The translations under genes were made by a program, and so were the position numbers. 64,000 nucleotides of DNA. Source: JBHJHP01 sp042219855 (lineage in GTDB: Bacteria > Bacteroidota > Bacteroidia > Bacteroidales > UBA5342). A model generated the notes under the pieces. It was not told the origin of the DNA and made no database searches. It saw only the letters and a list, made by a program, of their open reading frames with translations. The number at the start of each line of letters is the position of its first letter. Position 1 is the stretch's first letter. Positions 1-9,726 of this stretch are shown in pieces. Location of the stretch: positions 248,001 to 312,000 of the forward strand of contig NZ_JBHJHP010000002.1 of assembly GCF_042219855.1 (NCBI RefSeq), given 5' to 3'.

Positions 1-2
1 TG

Positions 3-2039
3 GACTTTAATTTATCCCCTACAACAAAACTTTCGTTGAATTTAGGAGGAAACATTAAAAAGTGGGGACGTCCCTTTGATGCCTATACACATGAAACATG
101 GTTTGAACCGGTTACACTGGTTCCATACTACCCTGTTGATGTACTGGATAAGTATCCGGATAATGTAAATCCATACGATCAGAACAACATCCGTTTCGCC
201 GTAAATCCTGAAATGGGTAACGTGAGACTAGACTGGATCGGGGGTCGCGGATTTGACCGCTTTAAAAGCAATCAACTGAACCTGGACCTTACATTCCAGC
301 AACAACTGGATTTTATCACTAAAGGTCTTTCTTTTAAAGGTCTCTATTCTTATAATAATTCTGTTGTTTACCAGGAAAATTTCAGGCCTGGTGGTGAATT
401 TTATGGATTTTTCTTCGGATATTACCTCAACCCCGACAATCTGACCTGGTCCCGTTACAACTCTGACGGAGGTTTTGACCCTGATACGCCACAACCTAAA
501 CTGGAGTCTATGGGAGATGGTTTAAGCAGTGCATTCAGAAGCCATTATTACAGACTCCAATTTGATTACTCTCGAAGTTTTGGAAATCACAATGTAGGAG
601 CATTGGCACTCTTCAGCCGTAGAAGGGCAATCAGTATGGTAGACTTCCCAGCGTTTGAAGAAGACTGGGTAGGACGTGCCACCTATAATTATAAAAATAA
701 ATACTTTATTGAAGGGAATGCCAGTTATACCGGTTCAGAACAATTTTCACCTGAGAACAGGTTCGGTTTCTTTCCGGCTATGGCAGCTGGCTGGCTCCTG
801 TCTGAGGAGAAATTCTTTAAACCCGTTAAACCATATATCAACAATTTAAAATTCCGATATTCATATGGTAAAGTTGGGTACGATTATACAGGAGACAGAT
901 GGAGATACCTGACATACTATTCAGAGGGTGGATCATCTCCGGCATTTGGATATCCGTTTACCTATTATCCTGTTATTACAGAAGGTGCAATACCGGTTCC
1001 TGATATATCATGGGAAATTGCAATTAAGCAGAACATTGGTGTAGAAATCGGCATTTTACAGAATATGGTTACATTGAATATTGACCTGTTTAACGAACAC
1101 AGATCAAATATCCTGCAAGGACGTAATCAAGTACCTTCATGGGTAGGTGTAAGTGACCTGTACGGCAACATTGGAGAAACTAAAGGACATGGTTTTGAAG
1201 TTGAACTTGGGTTTAATAAAACGTTTGCCAACCGTCTTAATTTGTATGCCAATGCAAACTTAACCGGTAATGAAAGCCGCGTAATTAAATATGATGAACC
1301 TGAAACAAAACCGGCAAACATAAGTGTAGAGGGCAAACCGGTAGAAATTGCACAGCGGATGGGCTGGTATACTCCGGCTGCCGGTGTTGAGGTAGAAGGT
1401 TATTATCAGAATATTGACGAGCTGTTTATTGCCCCGGTAGCAAGTGGTGTTGCTCCTATTGTTGGAGACCACAAATATCTGGACTATAATGGTGACGGGG
1501 CAATTGATGCTCAGGATTATGTGGTTTCTGCTCACCCTTATGCTCCTATGTTTACCTGGAATGCTAAACTTGGTGCCAATTACAGGGGGTGGAATTTTCA
1601 AATGGATTTTTATGGCATCTCAGATGTGGATTACCAGATGCGACAAGGTGGCATGTTCTATTTATATCCATTTTCTCAGAATAAAGATAATGCACTTGTT
1701 GCTCATGCTGACTACTGGACACCGACAAATACAGATGCTTCTTATCCGGCAGTTCACTCCAGGGTTGAGAATAATCCTAACTACAGGTTTAGTTCATTTT
1801 CTAATGTAAATGGGAAATACAGCCGCTTGAAAAATGTAAGATTCGGTTACACCTTCGATTTGAAAAATTCAAAAATTCTCGGTCTTCAAAAGCTTGAACT
1901 GGCAATAACAGGCACAAATCTGTATACCTGGACAGATTATCCTCTTGGAGGAGATCCGGAAGGAGCCAACTCGGGGACTGACTTTGGAGCTTATCCGCAA
2001 ATGAAACGTTACACTTTTGAAATCAGGGCAAACTTCTAA
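3..2039 (+). CDS. SusC-like TonB-dependent outer membrane receptor, 5'-truncated
   Basis: This is the C-terminal two thirds of a SusC/RagA-family TonB-dependent receptor, which imports oligosaccharides across the outer membrane with a SusD partner. The frame is open from base 3, so the start, signal peptide and most of the plug lie outside the window. About 678 codons are visible, against a usual length near 1,000 residues. Seen: amphipathic beta-strand repeats rich in aromatics, a Ca-loop-like DYNGDGAID segment (about nt 1483-1509) typical of SusC barrels, and a C-terminus ending in Phe (RANF), as expected for a Bam-assembled barrel. A SusD gene follows after 12 bases, so the two are co-transcribed. 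The substrate cannot be read from sequence. Family assignment is firm; the transported glycan is unknown. Confidence 0.93.
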   Translation, partial: DFNLSPTTKLSLNLGGNIKKWGRPFDAYTHETWFEPVTLVPYYPVDVLDKYPDNVNPYDQNNIRFAVNPEMGNVRLDWIGGRGFDRFKSNQLNLDLTFQQQLDFITKGLSFKGLYSYNNSVVYQENFRPGGEFYGFFFGYYLNPDNLTWSRYNSDGGFDPDTPQPKLESMGDGLSSAFRSHYYRLQFDYSRSFGNHNVGALALFSRRRAISMVDFPAFEEDWVGRATYNYKNKYFIEGNASYTGSEQFSPENRFGFFPAMAAGWLLSEEKFFKPVKPYINNLKFRYSYGKVGYDYTGDRWRYLTYYSEGGSSPAFGYPFTYYPVITEGAIPVPDISWEIAIKQNIGVEIGILQNMVTLNIDLFNEHRSNILQGRNQVPSWVGVSDLYGNIGETKGHGFEVELGFNKTFANRLNLYANANLTGNESRVIKYDEPETKPANISVEGKPVEIAQRMGWYTPAAGVEVEGYYQNIDELFIAPVASGVAPIVGDHKYLDYNGDGAIDAQDYVVSAHPYAPMFTWNAKLGANYRGWNFQMDFYGISDVDYQMRQGGMFYLYPFSQNKDNALVAHADYWTPTNTDASYPAVHSRVENNPNYRFSSFSNVNGKYSRLKNVRFGYTFDLKNSKILGLQKLELAITGTNLYTWTDYPLGGDPEGANSGTDFGAYPQMKRYTFEIRANF

Positions 2040-2051
2040 CCTTTGGACATC

Positions 2052-3839
2052 ATGAATAAAAATAAAAATTACAATATGAAAAATATAGTTCTGATACTAC
2101 TGGTTGCCTTTGTACTCCTTCCGGGTTGTACGGAATATCTGGACAGGGCACCTGAATCAACAGGATTACTGGAAGATGATGTGTTTAAATCATATCTGAC
2201 CTTCAAGAAATTTGAAGACCAGATGTATAAAGATATGCATGACTATCTTGCCAACTATGATTATTCGTTTATTGGTGCTGTATGTGATGAAGGCTATATG
2301 GATTGTGACTGGGAGACCCTTCCCAAGGTGCAGAACGGTGACTGGTTGAGTGGTTACGGATTAGCCCAGGCCTTGCAGTTTACAACCATTTGGAATGGAT
2401 GGCAAAGCATTCGTATTGCCAACATAGCACTCAACAGGATGGAAGATCTTCAGGATGCTACAGCAGAACAAAAACGCCTGCTCAAAGGTCAGGCCTATTT
2501 TATGAGAGCATGGTATTATTACGAGTTTCTTAAACGACAGGGTGGTATGCCTTACCTTCAGAAAGCATTATACGGAAGTGATAATTATGCCCTGCCCCGC
2601 TTAACATACGATGAAACAGCACACATGATCGCAATGGATTGTGATTCTGCGATGTCATTATTGCCGGCTTCCTGGGATGATGCCAACATTGGAAGACCGA
2701 CCAGAGGTGCTGCCATGGCACTAAAAGCGAGTACCTTTATTTTCAATGCCAGTCCTACAAATAATCCTGAGAATACAACATCCAAATGGGAAGAAGCAGC
2801 AAAAGCAGCATGGAATTTAATTCAGTTTGCAGAATCTACAGGCACATATAAACTGGTTCAGTGTAATTCTACTGATGAAGTCACATATAAGGCAGTACAG
2901 AATTTAAATCCTGACGACAGTATTCGTACCATAGAATTTTTAGGTGGGTACGACAGTATCTTCCATTACACTCCCACTAATGATGAAATAATCTGGGAAT
3001 ATTTTGGTCAGATGCAAAACAGTGATCGGTACTTAACCTTTACCACACCTAGTCTGGGTGTGATAAGTATTATTCAGGGCTACAGCCCATCACAGAATTT
3101 AATTGACCTGTATGAAACCAAAAATGGTTTGTCAATCACAGATGATGCTTCATTTGATGAACAAAATCCGTACGTCAACAGGGATCCACGCTTTTATCAT
3201 TCAATTCTTTTTAACCAGGAACGCTGGAGCAGTAAATCCGGTTATTATCTTGAGCTTTTTGAAGGTGGAACTGAACGTCAGTCGTCTAAGAAGCATTATA
3301 GTAAAACAGGTTACCTGGCCAGAAAATTCTGGGTAAACAACATTGACCAGTTTTCAAATGAGGTTCATCCGATGACACATAGTATCTATTTCAGGTATGC
3401 CGAAGTACTGATGTGGTATGCCGAAGCAGCGAACGAATTAGGAGGACCAAACTATACACTTCCTGGCGCTAATTTAACTGCTGCACAAGCCGTTAACAGG
3501 GTTCGTGCAAGGGTTAAAATGCCTGCGGTAAATGCAATGTATCTTGCAGATAAAAATACATTCCGCGAGCGTATTAAAAACGAAAGAGCCATTGAGTTCT
3601 TCCTGGAAGGTAAGCGTTTCTTTGACCTTTCAAGGTGGGGTGATGCTTCAAAAATTGAAAACAAAACAGTATATGGAATTAATCTGGTAAAAGATCTTCA
3701 GACTGAAACGGGTTACAGGTTTAACAGAAGTTCGGATCCGGTATTCACTTATACGTTTTCCAGCAAACATTACAGATGGCCAATTCCGCTGGGAGATGCC
3801 ACAATGTTTAAGGAGTTTAAACAAAATCCGGGATGGTAA
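2052..3839 (+). CDS. SusD/RagB-family surface glycan-binding lipoprotein
   Basis: SusD proteins cap the SusC barrel at the cell surface and capture glycan. The N-terminus is a lipoprotein signal ending LLPGC, with the lipidated Cys at residue 26. The helical TPR-like N-terminal half includes the YFMRAWYYYEFLKRQGGMP segment, and the C-terminal RagB/SusD part has NERAIEFFLEGKRFFDLSRW and ends in the usual NPGW. Length (595 aa) is normal to slightly long. ATG 2052 is chosen; ATG 2076 would give a more compact lipoprotein signal and is a real alternative, and TTG 2043 is unlikely. The gene sits 12 bases after the truncated SusC and pairs with it. Family is clear; ligand unknown. Confidence 0.93.
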   Translation: MNKNKNYNMKNIVLILLVAFVLLPGCTEYLDRAPESTGLLEDDVFKSYLTFKKFEDQMYKDMHDYLANYDYSFIGAVCDEGYMDCDWETLPKVQNGDWLSGYGLAQALQFTTIWNGWQSIRIANIALNRMEDLQDATAEQKRLLKGQAYFMRAWYYYEFLKRQGGMPYLQKALYGSDNYALPRLTYDETAHMIAMDCDSAMSLLPASWDDANIGRPTRGAAMALKASTFIFNASPTNNPENTTSKWEEAAKAAWNLIQFAESTGTYKLVQCNSTDEVTYKAVQNLNPDDSIRTIEFLGGYDSIFHYTPTNDEIIWEYFGQMQNSDRYLTFTTPSLGVISIIQGYSPSQNLIDLYETKNGLSITDDASFDEQNPYVNRDPRFYHSILFNQERWSSKSGYYLELFEGGTERQSSKKHYSKTGYLARKFWVNNIDQFSNEVHPMTHSIYFRYAEVLMWYAEAANELGGPNYTLPGANLTAAQAVNRVRARVKMPAVNAMYLADKNTFRERIKNERAIEFFLEGKRFFDLSRWGDASKIENKTVYGINLVKDLQTETGYRFNRSSDPVFTYTFSSKHYRWPIPLGDATMFKEFKQNPGW

Positions 3840-3922
3840 AGTATCAACTGAGTAAAACAAGTACGTGTATGTATGTAAAATATAATATAAAAGCGTGGTT
3901 GAAACAACATAACAACATACTC

Positions 3923-6900
3923 ATGAAAAATAGAAATTTATTACGCATATTTTTGTTAATCTTTCTGGTTTCGTCAATCACACCAGCCTATCTTAATGCC
4001 CAGACTAAAAAAGAAGTATTGACTGCTGCCGGGATGGTTTTATCAGAAGACTCTGTTCCTATGCAGGGAATAAAAGTGAAGGCTTTTGCAAGCAAAGATG
4101 TCACTTTTACGAATCAGGAAGGAAGTTTTAAAATAGATATTGTTGCAGGTACCGATCACCTAGTGGTAGAAAAAGAAGGCTACTTTACAAAAGTGATGCC
4201 GGTTGCTGATATCGTTATTAAAAATAAATCTGTTGCATTGCCAACTATTGTACTGAAGAAAAAATATATTTTTGATGACACCAAGGAAGTTAGTTTGCCA
4301 TTTTCTTCGTTAGAGGCTAGAAAAGTTGCTGCGTCATTCCAATCAATATCCGGAGAGGATTTAAAATCTTATCCAACAACTTCATTCCTTGATGCCTTGT
4401 CCGGATTATTACCGGGGGTGTATGTCACAACGAATACTTCTCAGCCAGGATTTGAGAGTCAGACCATAACAATAAGGGGGGAGGCTGCCACAATATATGT
4501 TGATGGCGTTATTCGTGATCCATCAGACCTTTCTCCAGATGAAGTTGAGTCTGTTGAAGTACTCAGAGATCTTTCAGGCAGAGCTATGCTTGGAATATAC
4601 GGATCAAATCCGGTGCTATGGATTACAACAAAATCGGGGAAAGCATATGAGCGTAAAACAAGTTTTACTGCCGAATATGGTATGAATATGGCAACGGCCA
4701 TTCCGGAATACACCAATGCATATGATTATGCAACTCTGTATAATGAAGCACTTGTAAACGACGGTTATACGGCATATTATGATCAGTCTGCACTTAATGC
4801 CTATGCGAACGGATCTGATCCTGTTCACTACCCGAATATCGATTATCTTGACCGCTATGTCAGGCCATCTTCACCATACCGCAGGGCCAACCTGAATTTT
4901 AATGGTGGAAATAAGAGTGTAAACTATTTCTCAATGTTGGATTATTCAGGCTCTGAAGGTTTAGAATCCACCATTGGCGAGGTCTACAAAAGTAACCGGT
5001 TTAAAGTTCGGAGTAATGTAAACATTACGTTGAATGAATACATTACAATGAACGTCAATATTTCAGGGATGTACCGGAAAGGTCGAAATCCTTTATCCAA
5101 CATTTTTAATCTTAATGCTTCAATACCAGCCAATGCACATCCAATCTGGTTCGAAGACAAACTAATTTCCAATGCTGATTATCCTGTTAATATTGAAAAT
5201 GCCATGGTCCATGGAGGATATAATGAATCAGAATATATCAGTACACAAAACAATGCAGGCCTTTTTGTTGATCTTTCCGAAGTTACAGAAGGACTGTCTG
5301 CTAATCTGAATGTTGCGTTTGATGCCTCGGCTCTATTAAGTGGTTATGAGGTTGAAAGTGAGGCTTTGTACTGGCTTGTGACCGGATCACAGGGTCAGGA
5401 CTCAACGGTACTCAATACAGAAAAAACAGTTTCTCAAGCACAGGCCACGGGAGACGCATTAATCTCACGAAAAACAGTATTAAATGGAAAACTGGACTAC
5501 TCCAGGACATTTGATAAACATAACATAAATGCAGTGCTTGCTTATTACCAGGCTGAATTTGCACGCAACAGTTACGCAGGTTATCAACCAGATAAAATGC
5601 AGGATTTTTCACTTCGCTTAGATTACGCATTTGATGACAGGTATATTGTTCAGCTTGACCAGGTATATTCCGGAAGCATGCGATTACCCAAAGGAGATAA
5701 ATACAGTTGGTATCCAACAATAGGGTTAGGTTGGAACATCCACAATGAATCATTCTTCAGGGCTGATTTTGTGGATTACCTCAAACTTACCGGATCATAC
5801 GGCATCATCGGGGTTAATAGTTTCAGCCTTCCTGGTTACAATTCCTTTTATCTCTATCAGACCTTATGGCAGCAAAGCGGAAGTTGGGTTAGCGGAATTT
5901 CCGGAAGCTTCAGTACGCCCTCAAGTGGCTATGTAATTATGCAGGAAGGAAGCGATGCCTATACATTACCGGAAAGTAATTATATGAATGTTGGTATTCA
6001 GTCCACTCTTTTCAATCATAGTTTAGATTTTGAATTAAACTATTACAGGAATAAGGTTTCAAACCTGATTTCGCAAAAAAGCAGTTTTACTCCATCCATC
6101 GTTGGTGGCGGACAATTTTTACCGGCTACAAATTACGGTGAAAACCTATACTATGGTTTTGATGGATTGATTCAGTATACAAAATCCGTTGGTGACTTTA
6201 ATTTAAGTGCCGGAATAAATGCTCTATATAAAAGAGGTCAGTATGTTGTGGTGGATGAACCCATCCTGGAGGAAGATTACAGAAAATATGCCGGAAAAGA
6301 AATAGATGAATACGTTCTTTATAATGCCGAAGGCCTTTTCCAGTCTGAAGGAGAAATTAATAGCCGCACTATTAATCAGAATTTTGGGGCATTAAAACCT
6401 GGCGATATTATATATTCTGACTATTCCGGTGACGGCAGTATTGACGAAAAAGATATGTACAGAACCGGTGATCACTCCCCACGCCTGTTCTTCGGAGCAA
6501 ATCTTTCACTTGCATATAAAGGATTCCGAATTAAAGCTGTAGGACAAGGAGCTGCGGATGGTAAAATATCTGTTTTAAACGATTACTTTACTGCCATTGG
6601 AACCAACACGAATTACTCAACAGCACTTTTAAACCGTTGGCCTGTAACTAACGACTTCCCCAGAATGACAACATCGTCCGAAAATAATATTCAGACTTCA
6701 ACATTCTGGTTGAGAGATGCAACATATTTCAGAATTAAGAATGTGGAGCTCAGTTATACCTTTTCTGATAAAGATGCGCTTGCACTCAGTCTTACAAACC
6801 TTAAGGTATTTGTAAGAGGATCCAATATCGCACAGTTCTCATCACTTGATGAATACGGAGTTGACAGGGAAAATACCGGAGCAGGCTATGATGCATATCC

Positions 6901-6943
6901 GATCTTTAAAACTTTTACCGGTGGTCTCTCATTAAGTTTTTGA
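3923..6943 (+). CDS. Second SusC-like TonB-dependent receptor (divergent plug)
   Basis: A 1,006-aa outer membrane receptor. Residues 1-27 form a signal peptide ending LNAQ. Residues about 33-105 are a carboxypeptidase-regulatory-like beta domain (GIKVKAF, NQEGSFKIDI, EKEGYFTKV). A plug follows (SFLDALSGLLPGVYV, TIRGEAATIYVDGV, VESVEVLRD, ITTKSG) and then a beta barrel with DYSGDGSIDEKD near residue 833. The plug keeps the SusC order but is shorter than usual between IRG and YVDG. The frame extends upstream to 3833, overlapping the end of susD, but only ATG 3923 places the signal peptide at the N-terminus. It is followed by its own SusD, so the locus has two SusC/SusD pairs in one operon. The substrate is unknown. 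Confidence 0.92.
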   Translation: MKNRNLLRIFLLIFLVSSITPAYLNAQTKKEVLTAAGMVLSEDSVPMQGIKVKAFASKDVTFTNQEGSFKIDIVAGTDHLVVEKEGYFTKVMPVADIVIKNKSVALPTIVLKKKYIFDDTKEVSLPFSSLEARKVAASFQSISGEDLKSYPTTSFLDALSGLLPGVYVTTNTSQPGFESQTITIRGEAATIYVDGVIRDPSDLSPDEVESVEVLRDLSGRAMLGIYGSNPVLWITTKSGKAYERKTSFTAEYGMNMATAIPEYTNAYDYATLYNEALVNDGYTAYYDQSALNAYANGSDPVHYPNIDYLDRYVRPSSPYRRANLNFNGGNKSVNYFSMLDYSGSEGLESTIGEVYKSNRFKVRSNVNITLNEYITMNVNISGMYRKGRNPLSNIFNLNASIPANAHPIWFEDKLISNADYPVNIENAMVHGGYNESEYISTQNNAGLFVDLSEVTEGLSANLNVAFDASALLSGYEVESEALYWLVTGSQGQDSTVLNTEKTVSQAQATGDALISRKTVLNGKLDYSRTFDKHNINAVLAYYQAEFARNSYAGYQPDKMQDFSLRLDYAFDDRYIVQLDQVYSGSMRLPKGDKYSWYPTIGLGWNIHNESFFRADFVDYLKLTGSYGIIGVNSFSLPGYNSFYLYQTLWQQSGSWVSGISGSFSTPSSGYVIMQEGSDAYTLPESNYMNVGIQSTLFNHSLDFELNYYRNKVSNLISQKSSFTPSIVGGGQFLPATNYGENLYYGFDGLIQYTKSVGDFNLSAGINALYKRGQYVVVDEPILEEDYRKYAGKEIDEYVLYNAEGLFQSEGEINSRTINQNFGALKPGDIIYSDYSGDGSIDEKDMYRTGDHSPRLFFGANLSLAYKGFRIKAVGQGAADGKISVLNDYFTAIGTNTNYSTALLNRWPVTNDFPRMTTSSENNIQTSTFWLRDATYFRIKNVELSYTFSDKDALALSLTNLKVFVRGSNIAQFSSLDEYGVDRENTGAGYDAYPIFKTFTGGLSLSF

Positions 6944-7031
6944 TATGAGAAATATTAATATGATGACGATTATGAAAGAAAATGTTAACGGAACGAAAGC
7001 CAAATACATGCCAAATATAAATAATACAGCG

Positions 7032-8702
7032 ATGAAAAAATTATTATTAGCATTTCTAACACTGGTTGTTTTAGTATCCTGTGAGCAATTAGATCCACGA
7101 CCTATTCAGGATTTAACCACAGAGGATTTATGGAGTCATGCTACATATGGAGAAGGCATATTAACAACGGCATATATTAATCTGGAAACAAACTATAATA
7201 TTGGACTTGAATATTATACCGATAATGCGGTCCCTTCACAACCCGGAGCAAACAGATTGGCACTGGGCAACTGGACAGTAGAGAACAACACAATTAGCGG
7301 CTGGGATGGGTTTTATGAAAATATTAAATATTTAAACCTGTTTCTGGAGAATGCCAAAGATCTATCTTATTTTGTAAGTGATACAGAAAAAGACTCTCTT
7401 TTTAACCATTACCGCTACGGTGAAGCATATTACCTGAGAGCATGGTACCAATGGAGACTACTTCAAAATTATGGTGGTTTTCCCAAAGATGGAAATATGG
7501 CACTGGGCTACCCTATTGTTACCAAAGCACTCAACGTAGATGACAATTTGGATCTTCCCCGAAATACATATGAAGAATGTGTTCAACAGATCATTGCGGA
7601 TTGTGACACTGCATTTAATACAATTCCGCTTGATTATACTGACAGACGTGATCCTTATATAGGAAGGGCAAACAGAGGACGTGGTTCGGGTCTGGCTGCA
7701 AAAACATTAAAAGCACGGGTATATCTGTATGCAGCAAGCCCGGCATTTGGCAATTCGAATCCTGAAACCTGGTCCAGAGCTGCTGAAGCTGCAGCAGAGG
7801 CAATAGATGCTGCTGGTGGGTTAGCTGATCTCAGTTCTTACGGTAACTTCAATACAGGAACAAATTACGACTATATCTGGAGCTCTTCCACTGCATCACG
7901 AAACGATTGGGAGTACATGTACTATCCACCTTCTCTTTACGGACAGGGAGCTTGTAATCCATCCCAAAATCTTGTAGATGCATTTCCCGCCAGTGATGGT
8001 TACCCGATTAGTGAAAGCGCTGTATATGATCCTAATGATCCATATAATAACAGAGATTCCCGCCTTGATAAATTTATCTTTTATAATGGTGATGAGTATA
8101 AAGCCGGTGCCAATACTTACGTAATCGATACATATGTGGGTGGTGACGATGCTCCCGGCGGTATTAGCTTCCTGGGTACAAGAACAGGATATTATTTAAA
8201 GAAATTTCTGAGTGAAAAAGTCTCTTTAAATGTTGGTTCCGTTACCTCAGATTATAAATTTAAAGTTCTTCTGGGAAAAACTGAACTTTATTTAAACTTC
8301 GCTGAAGCAGCGAACGAAGCATTCGGCCCTTATGATGACAGATATGGTTTTTCAGCATTCGAGGTCATGGAAAAAATAAGATCCAGAGCATTAGGTTCCA
8401 TTGATGATACTTACATGAAATCGCAGGCTGATGCTGGTAAAGATGCTTTCAGAGCATTTATTCATAACGAACGAAGAGTAGAACTTTGCTTTGAAGAACA
8501 ACGATTCTGGGACTTAAGACGGTGGAACGAAGATCTGAATCATTCGGTTAAAGGTGTAAGTATTACGCAGGAAGGTTCCGGTTTCACATATGAATATACC
8601 ACGGTAGAAAATCATGAATATAAAGATTATATGCGCTTTGTACCTCTTCCATATGATCAAACATTAATAATGACAAACCTGAAACAAAATCAGGGTTGGT
8701 AA
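7032..8702 (+). CDS. Second SusD/RagB-family lipoprotein
   Basis: A 556-aa SusD-type glycan-binding lipoprotein, partner of the preceding SusC. The signal peptide ends LVLVSC, giving a lipidated Cys at residue 17. The SusD helical core is visible (YYLRAWYQWRLLQNYGGFP; RANRGRGSGLAAKTLKARVYLYAAS), and the C-terminal RagB part has NERRVELCFEEQRFWDLRRW and ends LKQNQGW. ATG 7032 is chosen because the lipoprotein signal begins there. Upstream in-frame starts from 6945 would add about 29 polar residues before the signal, which is unlikely. It differs strongly from the first SusD, so the pairs are not a recent tandem duplication. Confidence 0.92.
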   Translation: MKKLLLAFLTLVVLVSCEQLDPRPIQDLTTEDLWSHATYGEGILTTAYINLETNYNIGLEYYTDNAVPSQPGANRLALGNWTVENNTISGWDGFYENIKYLNLFLENAKDLSYFVSDTEKDSLFNHYRYGEAYYLRAWYQWRLLQNYGGFPKDGNMALGYPIVTKALNVDDNLDLPRNTYEECVQQIIADCDTAFNTIPLDYTDRRDPYIGRANRGRGSGLAAKTLKARVYLYAASPAFGNSNPETWSRAAEAAAEAIDAAGGLADLSSYGNFNTGTNYDYIWSSSTASRNDWEYMYYPPSLYGQGACNPSQNLVDAFPASDGYPISESAVYDPNDPYNNRDSRLDKFIFYNGDEYKAGANTYVIDTYVGGDDAPGGISFLGTRTGYYLKKFLSEKVSLNVGSVTSDYKFKVLLGKTELYLNFAEAANEAFGPYDDRYGFSAFEVMEKIRSRALGSIDDTYMKSQADAGKDAFRAFIHNERRVELCFEEQRFWDLRRWNEDLNHSVKGVSITQEGSGFTYEYTTVENHEYKDYMRFVPLPYDQTLIMTNLKQNQGW

Positions 8703-8729
8703 TTGATAAAAAAATAATACGATATAGTT

Positions 8730-9629
8730 ATGAAGAACAGTTTAATATTACTACTCGCGATAATCCTGATGACAGGATGTTATGACGACTTCAGGGTGGA
8801 TAATACATTTACAGGTGTGGCATTTTCGAGTGCTGACGGAGGATCAAATGTAGCGGGTGTTTTACACCGTACTGTTGTCAAGGATGAAGGATTGAAGCTG
8901 GACATGGGAATTAACCTTACCGGAGTACTGGATAATCAGAAAGAACGCTGGGCTCAGTTCGAAATTGATCCGGCTATTCTCAACGAGGATGCTTTCAGCG
9001 GTTTGGGTTATGAACTGATGCCGTCTGATTATTATACCCTGAGTAATACAAACAGGTTTGTCATTCCCGCAGGATCATATTTGGGGAAAGTTACTATAAC
9101 CCTTGATTCAGCAAGATTTATCTCTGATCCTAAAGCGGTTAATCACATTTATGCTATTCCATTTCGTCTGACAGATACCTCTGAAGACTCAATCAATGCC
9201 AATCTTTCGACAAAAATTCTGGTCATTAAATACATCAATCATTACGAAGGTTCTTATGATCAGGAAGGAACCATAATTAGTTATGATGCTTCAGGTGCGG
9301 TCATTGATTCGGTTGAAGTCAGTAATGTGATCGCAATGACCACCGTTCGAGAAGATACCGTGGTTACAGACGGAATGTTAAACTCTACAGGTGCTGCATA
9401 CCAGATGTTGATCCATGTTAATCCGGACAAGTCAGTGCTGACAGAAAATACTCCATCATCAGCAAATAATGCCATTACTCAAAATGGAACCTGTTCCTTT
9501 GATAAGACAAATTCGGTATTTACGCTAAATTATAAGGTTACAACCGGTTCTGGTTCATATAAAATTGCTTCAATGCAATTAACATGGAGGAACAGAATCA
9601 GGGACGGAATTAATGAATGGCGAAGATGA
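8730..9629 (+). CDS. DUF1735-type (BT_3987-like) surface lipoprotein
   Basis: A 299-aa lipoprotein with the signal ending LMTGC (Cys17). Residues about 25-165 resemble the DUF1735/BT_3987-like N-terminal beta-sandwich often found behind SusD in Bacteroidota loci (WAQFEIDPAILNE, ELMPSDYYTLSN, FVIPAGSYLGKVTITLDS, YAIPFRLTDTS). The remainder (about 170-299) is a second beta-rich domain beginning INHYEGSYDQEG, similar in layout to the C-terminal lipocalin-like or DUF4361 domains of such proteins. It follows SusD by 27 bases. The likely role is an accessory surface glycan-binding protein. Domain naming is from memory of motif style and is moderately secure; no ligand can be named. Confidence 0.7.
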   Translation: MKNSLILLLAIILMTGCYDDFRVDNTFTGVAFSSADGGSNVAGVLHRTVVKDEGLKLDMGINLTGVLDNQKERWAQFEIDPAILNEDAFSGLGYELMPSDYYTLSNTNRFVIPAGSYLGKVTITLDSARFISDPKAVNHIYAIPFRLTDTSEDSINANLSTKILVIKYINHYEGSYDQEGTIISYDASGAVIDSVEVSNVIAMTTVREDTVVTDGMLNSTGAAYQMLIHVNPDKSVLTENTPSSANNAITQNGTCSFDKTNSVFTLNYKVTTGSGSYKIASMQLTWRNRIRDGINEWRR

Positions 9630-9680
9630 TGCACGCTGGTTGGTTATCTAAATATTAATATTTTTCTCATAGAATGAATT

Positions 9681-9705
9681 AAACCGGGTGTATCCCGGTT
9701 TTTTT
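9681..9705 (+). terminator. Intrinsic terminator after the SusCD operon
   Basis: An 8-bp perfect stem AAACCGGG/CCCGGTTT (9681-9688 and 9694-9701) with a 5-base loop is followed by a T run. It lies 52 bases after the DUF1735-type gene and suggests the next gene has its own promoter or depends on read-through. Confidence 0.8.
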
Positions 9706-9726
9706 ATTTATCATTAAAAGAATACC

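Noticed and set aside
1260..1601. Antisense open frame within the truncated SusC gene
   Set aside because: Shadow of a strong coding frame; no recognisable domain and wrong composition for a gene.
3833..3922. Upstream extension of the second SusC frame
   Set aside because: It overlaps the end of susD and would place about 30 polar residues before the signal peptide; ATG 3923 fits better.
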